This document shows, one piece after another, positions 12,082 to 22,956 of a stretch of DNA of 64,000 nucleotides. The position numbers and the translations under genes are program-made. Numbering within the stretch: position 1 is the first letter of the stretch; each line of letters begins with the position of its first letter. Where the stretch lies: positions 17,174,001-17,238,000 of the forward strand of contig NC_060060.1 in the NCBI RefSeq assembly GCF_020283565.1. Reading direction: 5' to 3'. Origin of the DNA: Trifolium pratense. Lineage: Eukaryota; Streptophyta; Magnoliopsida; Fabales; Fabaceae. The notes below the pieces were generated by a model. It did no database searches. It worked only from the letters and a program-made list of their open reading frames with translations, and had not been told where the DNA came from.

Positions 12082-13400
12082 TTAGGGAGGATACTTTAAC
12101 TTTGATTCAACCCGGCTCCTCTTGTTCTCTTCATTCAAAGGAGCAATATTAATATCAATAAGTAATGATTTCACACTTCCCGAATCACTCTTAAGATCTT
12201 CCCCTTTGGTCTTCAAATTGGTTCTTTCCTTCTTACTAGACCGTGATAGAGATTTCTTAGAGCCTTTCTTCACCGAAGCTTTTAATGTTGAAGTGGAAGA
12301 CTTTTGAGGATTGACAACCGGATTGGGCTCTTCTTCTTTGGCCACCTTGTGCAAACAATAGATAGGAACCACACCATCCAAGTCCCATCCTAGGTCGTCA
12401 TTCACTTTCTCCGCTTCTTTTAACAAGTCATTCTCTTCTAGTGGAGTGAGCAAATCACTTATGATCATGGGTTTCCTAGAGTCGCCACCCAAAAACACAT
12501 ACTTCCATTTAGGAGGAAGTTCTTTCAATTCCGGTGGCTTTTTTATCGCCTTTGGCTCTTTCTCCTCTTCTAGGGGGTTATCCAAGTTTTGAAGAAAAAT
12601 TTCAATCTCATGATCCCACTCTTCTTCCTTCCCATCTTTTACCACTTCCTCTAGCACTTCCACTTTGAAACATTCGGATACCACTCCACAAAATTCAAGG
12701 TCTTGGTTCTTGACCCTCTTCATCCTAGGATAAGGCATTCTAACATATGGTGAAGGAACTTGAAACTTGGGGTCCTTCACAAGAGGTTTCTTGCCTTTCT
12801 TGGCACTAGACTCACTCTCCACTCTCTTTTCAACTTCACCCTCATAAGCTTTTTCTTCCTTATTTTTTTTTCTTTCTTATTTTCTCTTCTATTTTCAACT
12901 ACACCATCCCTCATCTTTTCAACTACACCATTTTTACTCTCATCCTTCTTAGGATTCTCCACTACTTTTTGTGATGAAACTTCTCTACTCCTCAAATTAA
13001 TGGAATTACAACTTTCATTACGAGGATCCGTGGTGTTTCCACAAAAACCACTTTGAGTTTGTAGAGAAGATACTTGCCTTGCTAGTTGACCCATTTGGTT
13101 TTCGAGATTTTTGATGGAGGCTTCATGACGTTCGCTTGACACTTCTTGGTTTGCCTTCATCACCTCAAAATTGCCTTGAGTCATCTTCATGGCTAAGATA
13201 AGAGTGTCTTCAAAAGATTCAAGGTGACCTTCAAAATGTTGATCTTGAGGAAATGCTTGATTTGGATTAGCTCCATAAGAACAATTCACGTGATTCTTCA
13301 CTCCACGATTGAAGGTGTTGAAATGAGGATTATTTTGAGAGGTTGCTTGCACCATACATTGAACTTCTAGTTGTTTGGTAATGATTTGTAGAAAGACATT
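12082..13400 (-). pseudogene. Degenerate gag C-terminus fused to RT N-terminal segment
   Basis: Two overlapping minus ORFs in different frames (13355-12777 and 12822-12082). The first matches the C-terminal half of gag in element 2, including the shared HEASIKNLE-QMGQL coiled-coil segment and the N-x-I-x-LRSRE motif. The second has a lysine-rich start, a SPYVRMPYPR motif and then LKELPPKWKYVFLGG...PMIISDLL and LGWDLDGVVPIYCLHK, the conserved lead-in to reverse transcriptase in Athila-type polyproteins. The aspartic protease expected between them is missing and RT stops before its catalytic palm. So this is an internally deleted gag-pol relic, not a working gene. Confidence 0.75.
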
Positions 13401-13401
13401 A

Positions 13402-13759
13402 TTGAACTTGGGGTAAATAGTGTTATACCCCCCTGCAAAATAGGCGAGTTTTGCGTTACCCCCTGCAAAATATTTTTTTGAGATTACCCCCCTGCAATGT
13501 CAAGATTCTTTGCGTTACCCCCCTGGTTCAACAAGTGGGCATATGACATGGAAGAATCTTGACGTGGCATGACACGTGGAAATTAATTTATTTTTTATTT
13601 ATTTTTAATTGCCAACTCATTAATTAATGTGGGTTTTTAATTAAAAAAATGAAAAAAAACTTAAAAGTTGTTATATTTTTATGAACTTACTTAAAAGAAA
13701 GTTTTGTTATTTTTTTTTTTTTTACTAAAAGTTGTTATTATATATAAAAAAAAAATTCT

Positions 13760-13790
<31 letters not shown>

Positions 13791-14724
13791 ACTAATAATA
13801 GAGTAACAAAAAAAAACGAAGATGAAAAAAAAATTAATAATAATAATAGTAACCAAAAAACTAATAATAATAATAATAATAGAGTAACCAAAAAAAAAAA
13901 AAACTGCAATCACATAGTAACGGAAGAACAATCGCTTTGCCCTAACCCCCAAATTGAAATTGAAAACGAAGAACAATCGCTGCATATGAACGGAACGAAA
14001 ACGAAGATGAAACCGACGAACAATCGCTTTACCTCCTCACGGACTCAGTTTTGTTCTTCTTCGTCTTCACAGTTTCGTTCTTCTTCTTCGTCGTTTCTTT
14101 CTTCGAGTTCACCATTTCCTTCTTCTTGGTGTTCGTCAGTTTCATCTTCGTTTTCGTTCTGTTCATATGCAGCGATTGTTCTTCATTTTCAATTTCAATT
14201 TGGGGGTTAGGGCAAAGCGATTGTTCTTGCGTTACTATGTGATTGCAGTTTTTTTTTTTGTTATTATTAGTTATTATTATTAGTTTTTTGGTTACTATTA
14301 TTATTATTAGTTTTTTTTTTCATCTTCGTTTTTTTTTGTTACTCTATTATTAGTTATTATATATATATAAGAAATTTTTTTTATATATAATAACAACTTT
14401 TAGTCAAAAAAAAAATAACAAAACTTTCTTTTAAGTAAGTTCATAAAAATATAACAACTTTTAAGTTTTTTTTCATTTTTTTAATTAAAAACCCACATTA
14501 ATTAATGAGTTGGCAATTAAAAATAAATAAAAAATAAATTAATTTGCACGTGTCATGCCACGTCAAGATTCTTCCATGTCATATGCCCACTTGTTGAACC
14601 AGGGGGTAACGCAAAGAATCTTGACATTGCAGGGGGGTAATCTCAAAAAAATATTTTGCAGGGGGGGTAACGCAAAACTCGTCTATTTTGCAGGGGGGTA
14701 TAACACTATTTACCCTTGAACTTG
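13402..14724. repeat. 9-bp TSD flanking the foldback element
   Basis: TTGAACTTG occurs at 13402-13410 and 14716-14724, exactly abutting the inverted-repeat element between them. A 9-bp TSD is the Mutator-superfamily hallmark. Confidence 0.85.
13411..14715. mobile_element. Foldback Mutator-like element (1305 bp)
   Basis: Begins GGGTAAATAGTGTTATACCC and ends with its reverse complement. The inverted arms run about 610 bp each (13411-14021 and ~14129-14715) with a loop of only ~100 bp, so almost the whole element is a palindrome. It contains no transposase; ORFs in it are low-complexity artefacts. It is inserted in the gag remnant of element 1 and is therefore younger. The same TIR family recurs at 59790-60986. 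Confidence 0.9.
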
Positions 14725-14850
14725 CAACTAGTTAAGAGTGCCTCTTCATTGAATGATTCAAACATGCCTTCCTTCCGCTTTACGATATACTCGTGTTGTT
14801 TTCTCAATCTCAGAATCGAATTCCAGCTTAATTGGACCTGTCCTCCGCAT
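14716..14850 (-). pseudogene. gag N-terminus remnant of element 1
   Basis: From the ATG complementary to 14848-14850 the minus strand starts MRRTGP...EFDSEIEKT, matching the gag start of element 2 (MRRTGPQELQFDPEIEKTA). The frame soon breaks, and the foldback element sits at its end. The gag core domain that should follow is deleted. Confidence 0.65.
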
Positions 14851-14960
14851 GCACAAGGAAACAAACAAGTAGAACGCTCTCGACAGAAAAATGTAAAAAC
14901 AGAAAAATCAAAGAAAATACAGAAAATATGAACACTATTGCCTTGTCGAATCAATCACAA

Positions 14961-14978
14961 TCCCCGGCAACGGCGCCA
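14961..14978 (-). other. Primer-binding site, element 1 (tRNA-Asp type)
   Basis: The minus strand reads TGGCGCCGTTGCCGGGGA, complementary to the 3' end of plant tRNA-Asp, 6 bp inside the LTR. Confidence 0.85.
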
Positions 14979-14984
14979 AAAACT

Positions 14985-16229
14985 TGATGGATAATTTTCG
15001 CAAGTGAACGAATTACCACGTAGTAATAAAAATATCGATCCACAGGGATTGTGTGATTAAACGAGTCTAATAGTGTTCATAAACATGATGCAAAGAATAC
15101 ACATAAATTGGGGGTTTGGTTTGAATGATGTGCTTGTACGAAAATGTTGAGAAATCAATTGATTAAGAATGAGGTTGGATCGTCGACAATTCCCTAAACA
15201 ATAGTATTCACATGCAATTCAATTGTATCGTAATGAATCACTCGAATGTTACAACTAGATCAACAATATGGTGAATCGCAATCTCTTGTCAAAATCCACC
15301 CTATCCTCTACCGATACTTCTCCAATCTCTTGGATGGAAGCTACCGGTAGCGGAGTATTTGAAAACGCGTTGATCGTATGCTACATTCTATGTTTCAATC
15401 TCTCGACCGGAAACACTCAAATGCACAATGAATTCAGTTCTGATTTCAACTCATACTCTCGTACATAATTAAAATCTAAGTTCATTGCAAGATTGATCAG
15501 AAATTGTAAAGCATTAAGGATAGAATTTCATTGAATAACATTCATAAGAGAGAGATTCAATACAGATACAATTGATTACATGGAATACATTAGTTAGTTC
15601 CTCATCATGATCCAACCTCAATGGAGGTCTAGCCTCTCATCGTGAAGTAGCTCAATTCTTGCTCCAACTTCAAGGAATCAACTCCCATGATGTTGAATGC
15701 TTCCAATCTAGCCACCTTTAGCCTCTGGAACACAGGATCAGTCTTCAAATCGTGCCTGGAATTCCCAAGATCAAGATCAGATTCCCAAATTTTCCAACCC
15801 TTTTTCAGAAAAATAGAATTCCTTATATAACATCGCAACCACGCCGCGCGTCAGATCTATCACGCCGCGCGTGGTTGCAAATCCATCAACTACGCCGCGC
15901 GTGGTAACGGTATCACGCGGCGCGTGATCAAGTCAGAGAGCAAACCAATTCCTGAACAAAGCTTCACGCCGCGCGTGGTCAGGTGTCACGCCGCGCGTGA
16001 TCAGAGTGAAAACTTGGCTCCCTGTGATCTCCATCACGCGGCGCGTGATGGGCTACGCCCCCAGCGTAGTGAACATCAGTAATTTCCTGCAATTTTTCCT
16101 GTTTTCTTGCAAAACAAGTAATCAAGTTTCTGATTAGATTTCTCTTATATTTATTGCTAAAAACCTACTAAAAAGCATTTAATGTTGCTAAAATAGGCAT
16201 GGATTAGAGAGTGTGACGATCCGTCATCA
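14985..16229 (-). repeat. LTR (5' LTR) of element 1
   Basis: 1245 bp, same termini as its partner. Its hairpin array is at about 15838-16069 and its TATA-like TTATATAAG is complementary to 15822-15829. Confidence 0.9.
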
Positions 16230-16234
16230 AAGTG

Positions 16235-16603
16235 CATCAAGCAGAAAAAGAAAAAGAGAAAAGCTTAGAATTGCCATAGTTTGGACTAATTTTTTCAGAC
16301 TTTAACACTATATATAATGTTGGGAGCTAATCAATGTGTGTAATCCAAGTGATATAAGACCTTAATATATACGTAGGTAGTATATATTTTTGTTCAAATT
16401 ATATATTAATATTTTTGTTCAAATTATATATTAATATTTTCTAATTAGAAAATATTTTCTTTTTTTTAACATTAATATTTTCTACTACTCAATAAAAGAC
16501 AATAGAATTTTTTATTTTCAATTCACACCCTACCAAATTTTATGCTCCAATGCTTTGTTTACACCCTAATTAGGACAAACCACTTATAATAGATAACAAG
16601 TAC
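16235..16603. other. Spacer, nothing recognised
   Basis: AT-rich DNA with a short tandem stretch TTTTTGTTCAAATTATATAT (16388-16435). No gene seen. Confidence 0.3.
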
Positions 16604-17456
16604 GATATTTTCTCTCCCGACCCTCCCGCCTTTCTTTTTTATTCCCTGAATTTCCATTTTTGTCCTTGGGGGTACTTCGGTTTGTACTAACCGAATTTTT
16701 TTGTCATGCTAAAAAATTTTGGTTAATATAAACCGAAATATTGTGTTCCAATTTTTTTTCCAGATTTTCTGCATAAATTCTGCATGAGACCCTCAACTTC
16801 CACAATTTATTTGAAATACTAAACGATGTCCGATTTGAGGGTTAACTATCCAATTGGTTCAGTTTGACCAAATAATGAATACTGGTACAAAAACAGCGCA
16901 TAAACTTTTCTCAAACTTGTAGGTAGATTTTCTCATACTATACTTAATGAAATTTAACAATTCAGGTGTCAATCCTGTAGTAAATTTTGTCTTCTTTACA
17001 CTAGATTAAAAATCATTAGCATACGACTTATATTCAGAGAGATATGCTAACTTTACCACAGGTATCTCTACAACAATTTTTGCAGAAACTTTTCTCAAAC
17101 TTGTAGGTAGATTTTCTCATACTATACTTAATGAAATTTAACAATTCTGGTGTCAATCTTGTAGTAAATTTTGTCTTCTTTACTCTAGATTAAAAATCAT
17201 TAGCATACGACTTATATTCAGAGAGATATGCTAAATTTATCACAGGTATCTCTACATCAATTTTCACATAAATCTTTCTTCTTTTCTTAACATTTATGTT
17301 ATTTCGGTTTATATAAACCAATTTTTTTTTCAATGTTTAAAAATTTCGGTTCGTAGAAACCGAAATAAGTTGGCCAAATTTTTTCAAACCGCAAGGGGCA
17401 AAATGCGATTTTTGGGAAGTATAAAAGAAAGGCGGGGAGTCGGGAGAGAAAACATC
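16604..17456. mobile_element. Mutator-type TIR element (853 bp, 9-bp TSD)
   Basis: Flanked by AACAAGTAC at 16595-16603 and 17457-17465. Ends GATATTTTCTCTCCCGA and the complement of TCGGGAGAGAAAACATC are inverted repeats that extend imperfectly for about 130 bp, including CGGTTT/AAACCG stretches. No transposase ORF. The middle holds a 184-bp tandem duplication. Confidence 0.8.
16902..17269 (+). repeat. 184-bp tandem duplication
   Basis: Two head-to-tail units, 16902-17085 and 17086-17269, each starting AAACTTTTCTCAAACTTGTA and differing at a handful of positions. Internal to the TIR element. Confidence 0.85.
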
Positions 17457-17804
17457 AACAAGTACAATAGACCTAAAATTAAGGCCATACCCGATATTAA
17501 CTTGGAGACACTGCCACAAAACCCTCTGGTATTGGGTTGACAAACCAACTCAACTTTAACATCAATATATAGTATGTGGAAATATTTTTGAGACGTTTTT
17601 TTAGCCGTCTTATCATTTTTTTAATTATCATTCGCTACTTAAGTAGCGGTCGACATTTTATCCCACAGATTTTTTATTTTTACTCATATGTTATTTAAAT
17701 AGTGAATGAGTAAAAATAAAACGCGCGAGAAATTCATAGGACGGTAAGAAAATATCTTACTATTTTCTCTACTAAAATTTTAAAATAACACTAATAGAAA
17801 TGAT

Positions 17805-18161
17805 CAAGTGGTGCACCGTGCACTACTTATCAATAACCTTATAACGAATACAAATTTTACAAAATTCATCGTTGGATAGAAAGTTTAATTATATCATATA
17901 GATCATCCATATAAATTTTTTAAAAATTTGAAAATCATTTGATGTGTTATTGAGACCTATCAAAATTAACGGTATTTAATAAAAATTCATAAACCGTTAA
18001 TTTTGACGAGTCCCAATAACACATCAAATGATTTTCAATTTTTTTTTAAAATTTATATGGATGATCTATACGATATAAACTTTCTATCCAACGGTGGATT
18101 TTATAAAATTCGTATTCGCTATAGAGTTATTGACAATTGGTGCACTGTGCACCACTTGTCT
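17805..18161. mobile_element. Foldback MITE (CAAGTGGTGCAC ends)
   Basis: Ends CAAGTGGTGCACCGTGCAC and GTGCACTGTGCACCACTTG are inverted repeats. The similarity continues inwards (AATAACACATCAAATGATTT against its complement), so most of the 360 bp folds back. TSD not resolved. Confidence 0.7.
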
Positions 18162-18235
18162 TACTCTTTCATTTTAGCCAAAGCCCGTTAGGGTTACAAA
18201 TAAGAATAATTTCTGATCAATCCACTATTGTTATA

Positions 18236-18405
18236 GGGAGTTACTTTTGCCACCCTACTGGTTACTCAAACACTGTCCGCGACTTAAGTAGTGAACGACT
18301 TTTTTTTCTTCCCAAAACGTCATATTTTTACACATCCGCTACTTAAGTCGCGGATGTGTAAAATAGGGCGCGTGAGTAACCAGTATGATGACAAAAGTAG
18401 CTCTC
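18236..18405. mobile_element. Mutator-type MITE (170 bp, 9-bp TSD)
   Basis: Flanked by ATTGTTATA at 18227-18235 and 18406-18414. Termini GGGAGTTACTTTTGCCACC and its imperfect complement are visible, with an internal ACTTAAGT palindrome. It is absent at the equivalent site of copy 2 near 5345, confirming insertion. Confidence 0.85.
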
Positions 18406-19036
18406 ATTGTTATATTACTACAAAATATACAATTGGAAAGTGCTTCTGGTAGCGTGAAGGGGCTGGATTGAGACAAAGTGTGAAGAAAGTTTCTCTTTCC
18501 ACTCCACGTTTCTTTTCTAACCTCAAAATACGTAGAAAATTTCAATTTCTATTTCTCGAAATTTATTTTAGTGTAAATTTTACACTAAAAAAACTTCGGG
18601 TACTATTTAGCAAAGTTTTTTGCGTGTTTTGGGTGTAAAAAAAAAAGCGTGGGGTGGAAAAAAAAGCTTTCAAGGGTGAAAATTGTGGGTTATGAACTTG
18701 TACTCAGTAGCGGCCCCAATTGGGTTGATGTATCCAAATGATTGCACTATGTTTGATACGAAGATTTCTCTTCCTACCCTCCGTGTTTCTTTTCTACCTC
18801 ATGTTTTTCTATTTTTACCCTTGAATAAATATTTCGGAACGTGTTTTTCGAATTTATTTTGCCTTGAAAAAACTTTGGAATGCGTTTTCCGAATTTGAAC
18901 TAGAAAAACTTTGAAAAACGCGTTCTGATGTTTTTATACAAAGACAAAAATGAAAAAATAGAGGTAGAAAAGAAACTTGAGAGCTGGAAAGAGAAAAATT
19001 CGTTTGAATTTTGTTCAATTTCTACTTGATACATAC

Positions 19037-20267
19037 TGATGACGAATCGTCACACTCTCTAATCCATGCCTATTTTAGCAACATTAGATGCATTTTAGTA
19101 GGTTTTTAGCAATAAATATAAGAGAAATCTAACCATAAGCTTGATTACTTGATTTGCAAGAAAACAGGAAAAATTGCAGGAAATGGAGGATTTTCACTAC
19201 GCTGGGGGCGTAGCCCATCACGCGCCGCGTGATGGAGCTCACAGGGAGCCAAGATTTTTACTCTGATCACGCGCGGCGTGATGCTCTACCACGCGCGGCG
19301 TGAAGCTTTGTTGAAGATGAAGATTGCTCTCTGACTTGATCACGCGCCGCGTGATTCTGTTACCACGCGCGGCGTAGTTGATGGATTTGCAACCACGCGC
19401 GGCGTGATAGATCTGGCGCGCGGCGTGGTTGCCTTCTGTATATATAGTTTCTGCATAATTCTGTTTGAAAGGTTGGAAAATTCTGCAAATTTGATCTACA
19501 TTCTCGGTTTTGAACTTCAAGATTGGGATTCAAGACTCCGAAGGAAGCTCCAAGCACATCGATAGCATGGATTCACAAGCCATGACATTGAAGCTCGGAC
19601 GCGGACAAAGGGAGATGAGGAGCTAAGTTCTTCGGAGGTAGGATCTAGGATAGCCTAGGATGTAAATAGACTTCATGTAATCTGCTATATGTGTAAGAAA
19701 CTACTCTGTTATAGTGTTGATTTAATGCAATTCGATGTTTAATGCTTTATAATCCTTCATTAGTGTTGTAATGATTTCGAGTTAAGTCACGTGCGAGAGT
19801 ATTGATTTAATTTCTGAACTGAATTGCATTAAGCGCTCGAGTGTCTCCGGTCGAGAGATTGAGGCATAGAGTGTAGCGAACGATTGACGCGCGTTAATAT
19901 CATTCGTTGTAGGTAGCTTCCGCCCGAGAGATCGGGGGAGTATCGACAACGAATAGAGTGGATTTTGACAAGAGATTGCGATTCACTAATTTGTCGATCT
20001 AGTTGTTAACGCTTGAGTAGATTCCTATGATATAGTAGATTGCATGTTGTTTAGCTATAGACTAGGCGATTCCGATGATTCTACCTCGTTTTTCCATTTT
20101 ATCAAAGCACGTTTTCTAGCAATTCATAACTCAACATACCCCCAATTTATGTGTATTTCTTGCATAATGTCTATGAGCACTATTCGACTAGTTTGATCAC
20201 ACAATCCCTGTGGATCGATATTTTTATTACTACGTGGTAATTCGTTCACTTGCGAAATAATCCATCA
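19037..20267 (+). repeat. 5' LTR of element 2
   Basis: 1231 bp, TGATGACGAATC...AATAATCCATCA. The short ORFs inside it occur identically in the 3' LTR and are not genes. Confidence 0.93.
19197..19446 (+). promoter_or_regulatory. LTR promoter: GC-hairpin array and TATA
   Basis: CTACGCTGGGGGCGTAG is followed by seven CACGCGCGGCGTG or CACGCGCCGCGTG-type motifs up to 19430, then the TATA box TATATATA at 19439-19446. The spacing matches a U3 enhancer plus core promoter. The motifs contain ACGCGC, which fits the CGCG-box consensus (VCGCGB) bound by CAMTA-type factors; binding is inference. Confidence 0.6.
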
Positions 20268-20273
20268 AGTTTT

Positions 20274-20291
20274 TGGCGCCGTTGCCGGGGA
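20274..20291 (+). other. Primer-binding site, element 2 (tRNA-Asp type)
   Basis: TGGCGCCGTTGCCGGGGA, 6 bp after the LTR, complementary to the plant tRNA-Asp 3' end. Confidence 0.9.
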
Positions 20292-20379
20292 TTGTGATTG
20301 ATTCGACAAGGCGTTAGTGTTCATATTTTCTGTTTTATATTTTTCTCCCGGAGCGTTCTACTTGTGTGTTTCATTGTGC

Positions 20380-22794
20380 ATGCGGAGAACAGGTCCTCAA
20401 GAGCTGCAATTTGATCCAGAGATTGAAAAGACAGCTCGCGCAATTCGAAAGGCAACAAGGGAAGCTCAAGCTTCAAGGGGAACAGCTTTGCTAAGGGATA
20501 CACCGGACTGTCAAGGACAGACTGCAGCAACAATGGAAGAAGAACAGATTCCACCGGTTCCTCAACCGCCAAGGCGTACCCTTGGTGATTATGGGAGGAG
20601 AGACAATGACGCGTTGGCAAATCAAGGCTTTCAGCCGGCGAATCCTGTCTCATTCGACATCAAGAACACGGTCCTCTCCGCCCTAAAAGAGAATCCGTAT
20701 TCAGGATCGGAAGCTCAATGCCCGAATTTACACTTGTCTCACTTCTATGAAGCCTGCGACTATACCGATCCACCGGGGGTGAGCGAATCGGACAAAAGAC
20801 TTAGGTTATTCAAGCATTCTCTCACCGGCCGTGCTAAAGATTGGTTGGACACGATACCCGCCGGAACTATTGAGACTTGGAGACAGCTGGAGCGGAAGTT
20901 CTTAGATCGTTACTTCCATATTCATAAGTTCCTAGAAAGAAGGGCTGAAATTAGCAACTTCGAACAAGCGGATGGTGAAACGTTGTATGATGCTTGGGAG
21001 AGGTTCAAAGTTTGTCTTAAAAGGTGTCCGAATCACGGTTTCGATGGCCACAATCAGATGCAAATGTTTACCCAAGGTTTGAGGGCTCAAACGCGAATGA
21101 TACTTGACGCATCAGCCGGTGGTTCGTTGAAGAACCGTGACGAAACTGAAGCAAGAGAATTGGTGGAAAGCATGGCTCAAAACGAGTATAGAGCTACTAA
21201 TGATAGAGGAGCCAAGAAGAAAGGCGGAGTGTTGGAATTGGATACTCAAACAGCGCTATTGGCACAGCAAAAGCTCATGACTAGCCAAATGGAAGCAATG
21301 ATGAAGCTGCTGTCCAATCCGCAAGTTCAATCTTCTCCAATAGGTAAAATTGACAATGTGCGCTGTGATTTTTGTTTGCAGGATCACCCAAATGGCGGAT
21401 GCTTCCCGGAAGGTTCAGAGGAGGCTCGCTACTTAGCCAATTTCCGGAAGCCGTACAACAACAATAACAACGGTTCCGGGTGGGGGAACGGTATGCAAGG
21501 TCAAGGTGCACCGCAACAGCAGCAAAGGCCTCCATCAAGGATGGAAGAGACTCTAAATCAGTTCATGCTCATGACCCAAAGCAACTTTGAAGCGATGAAA
21601 TCGAGTCAAGCAACCTCTAACAAGAATCATGAAGCTTCTATAAAGAATCTTGAGGTGCAAATGGGTCAGCTGTCAAGACAGTTTTCTATGTTGCAAAACC
21701 AAGGAGGTTTCGGTGGAAACACTCATGATAATCCGAAAAATGAAACTTGCAATGGAATCACTTTGAGGAGTAGAGAGATACCGGAAAGGCCAGCTGTGGA
21801 GAAGCCCTTGAAAAAGAAGGTCAATGAGGGAGAAGTTGAGAATAAGCAAGAGGTCGTAGTTGAAAATGAGAGATATGAGGGAGAAGTAGAAAATGAAAAT
21901 CTGTCTAAGGAAGTGGAGATTAGTGAGGATGAAGTAGAAGAAGTTGAAAAACAGAGGGAGATAAAAGAAAAAGAGAGTAAGAAGGTTGAGAAAGGTAGAG
22001 GAGTTGATGAATCGCCGTATGCTAGGATGCCTTTTCCTAGGAGAAAGAAAGTTAAGAATCTTGAGCGGGAGAAGGAGTTCAAGAAGTTCATGAAGGTGTT
22101 GAACAAGCTTGAGATGGCTATACCATTGGTTGAGGCATTGGAGCAAATGCCGAGTTATGCGAAGTTTTTGAAGGAGCTGCTCACAAAGAAAAGAAAACCA
22201 TTAGATGATGAAATGGTAAGTATGACGGAAGAGTGCAGCGCTCTCATCCAAAGGAAGCTACCTCAGAAAAAGAAAGATCCGGGGAGCTTTACAATTCCAT
22301 GTTCTATTGGGAATCTCACTGTTGAAAAGGCTTTGTGTGATTTGGGTGCGAGCATTAATCTGATGCCGTTATCAATGATGAAGAAGATACCAGGAGCGGT
22401 AGCGAAGCCGACAAAGATGAGTCTCTCTTTGGCGGATAGATCGATTGTGCATCCGGAAGGTATTCTCCATGATGTGCTAGTTAGAGTTGCTGGATTTGTG
22501 TTTCCCGCAGACTTTGTGGTTCTGGACATGGAAGAAGATAAGAATTGGGAGCCTCTACTCCTTGGTAGACCCTTCCTAGCAACTAGCCGTGCCCTAATCG
22601 ATGTAGAGATGGGCGAGCTCATGCTAAGGACCGATGATCAGCAGGTCACATTCAATGTCTTTGACAAGATGGAGTGTGATGATGGAGACCCACAATGTTT
22701 TAAAATTCAGGTTTATGATCATATTGTTAAACATGCTCTTAAGTTACCTTGGAATGCACACTACTTGCCACATGGTGGCACTTCTTTTCCTTAA
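20380..22794 (+). CDS. Athila-like gag-protease polyprotein
   Basis: 804-aa ORF from the ATG at 20380 (MRRTGPQELQ). The frame is open back to 20317, but the first ATG is here. In order: a gag capsid domain at about residues 143-240 (LFKHSLTGRAKDWLDTIP, then TWRQLERKFLDRYF); a zinc-knuckle variant near residue 329 (CDFCLQDHPNGGC, C-x2-C-x3-H-x4-C); an Asn/Gln-rich linker; a coiled coil near 390-440 (HEASIKNLEVQMGQLSRQ); a charged Glu/Lys stretch; and a retroviral-type aspartic protease around residue 654. The protease active site reads DLGASINLMP, where Athila-type proteases have Leu for the usual Thr/Ser. The ORF stops straight after the protease, before any RT, which is unusual for a gypsy polyprotein. 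No frameshift or internal stop. Confidence 0.9.
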   Translation: MRRTGPQELQFDPEIEKTARAIRKATREAQASRGTALLRDTPDCQGQTAATMEEEQIPPVPQPPRRTLGDYGRRDNDALANQGFQPANPVSFDIKNTVLSALKENPYSGSEAQCPNLHLSHFYEACDYTDPPGVSESDKRLRLFKHSLTGRAKDWLDTIPAGTIETWRQLERKFLDRYFHIHKFLERRAEISNFEQADGETLYDAWERFKVCLKRCPNHGFDGHNQMQMFTQGLRAQTRMILDASAGGSLKNRDETEARELVESMAQNEYRATNDRGAKKKGGVLELDTQTALLAQQKLMTSQMEAMMKLLSNPQVQSSPIGKIDNVRCDFCLQDHPNGGCFPEGSEEARYLANFRKPYNNNNNGSGWGNGMQGQGAPQQQQRPPSRMEETLNQFMLMTQSNFEAMKSSQATSNKNHEASIKNLEVQMGQLSRQFSMLQNQGGFGGNTHDNPKNETCNGITLRSREIPERPAVEKPLKKKVNEGEVENKQEVVVENERYEGEVENENLSKEVEISEDEVEEVEKQREIKEKESKKVEKGRGVDESPYARMPFPRRKKVKNLEREKEFKKFMKVLNKLEMAIPLVEALEQMPSYAKFLKELLTKKRKPLDDEMVSMTEECSALIQRKLPQKKKDPGSFTIPCSIGNLTVEKALCDLGASINLMPLSMMKKIPGAVAKPTKMSLSLADRSIVHPEGILHDVLVRVAGFVFPADFVVLDMEEDKNWEPLLLGRPFLATSRALIDVEMGELMLRTDDQQVTFNVFDKMECDDGDPQCFKIQVYDHIVKHALKLPWNAHYLPHGGTSFP

Positions 22795-22842
22795 CCCTTA
22801 GGGGTATGGAACGTCAAGCATCGGGACGTTAAACAAGCGCTG

Positions 22843-22860
22843 GTTGGGAGGCAACCCAAC
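22843..22860 (+). other. RNA hairpin after polyprotein ORF, element 2
   Basis: GTTGGG-AGGCAA-CCCAAC, 48 bp after the stop codon: a 6-bp stem with the same loop as in element 1 (CATGGG-AGGCAA-CCCATG) but different paired bases. Confidence 0.6.
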
Positions 22861-22956
22861 GGTTTCTAATGTTTTAGTGTGTTTGTTTTTGAAGTATGTA
22901 GGTAGGTGTGTAGCAGAAGCAAGAACAGGAAGCAGAACAGGGCAGAACAGAGTTCT

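Larger units (their letters stand above)
9404..16229 (-). mobile_element. Athila-like Ty3/gypsy LTR element 1, non-autonomous
   Basis: Full-length element in reverse orientation, flanked by the 5-bp TSD AAGTG (9399-9403 and 16230-16234). LTRs are 9404-10670 and 14985-16229. The minus-strand primer-binding site at 14961-14978 matches the 3' end of plant tRNA-Asp, as in Athila-type elements. The interior retains only broken gag and a short reverse-transcriptase N-terminal segment; protease, most of RT, RNase H and integrase are absent, so any mobilisation would depend on another element. A Mutator-like element (13411-14715) is nested in it. The two LTRs differ, as far as I could compare, by one 22-bp repeat unit and one substitution (C at 10233, T at 15814), pointing to a recent insertion. 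Confidence 0.9.
17536..18931. repeat. Block A copy 3, interrupted by two MITEs
   Basis: 17545-17800 matches 106-290 and 18415-18931 matches 5340-5833. Elements at about 17805-18161 and 18236-18405 are inserted into it. There is no F-box gene here, so only this part of the duplicated unit is present. Confidence 0.7.

Noticed and set aside
13691..14242. ORFs inside the foldback element (poly-Phe/Leu, Ser-rich, Asn-rich)
   Set aside because: Low-complexity translations of TAA/TTC repeats and A/T runs; the same sequence is mirrored in the other arm.
19239..19557. Short minus-strand ORFs in the LTR of element 2 (repeated at 26640-26958)
   Set aside because: They lie within the promoter array and exist only because the GC motifs are stop-free; they are identical in the other LTR and have no similarity.
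20317..20379. Upstream extension of the gag ORF
   Set aside because: No ATG before 20380; element 1 also has its gag ATG at the equivalent MRRTGP.
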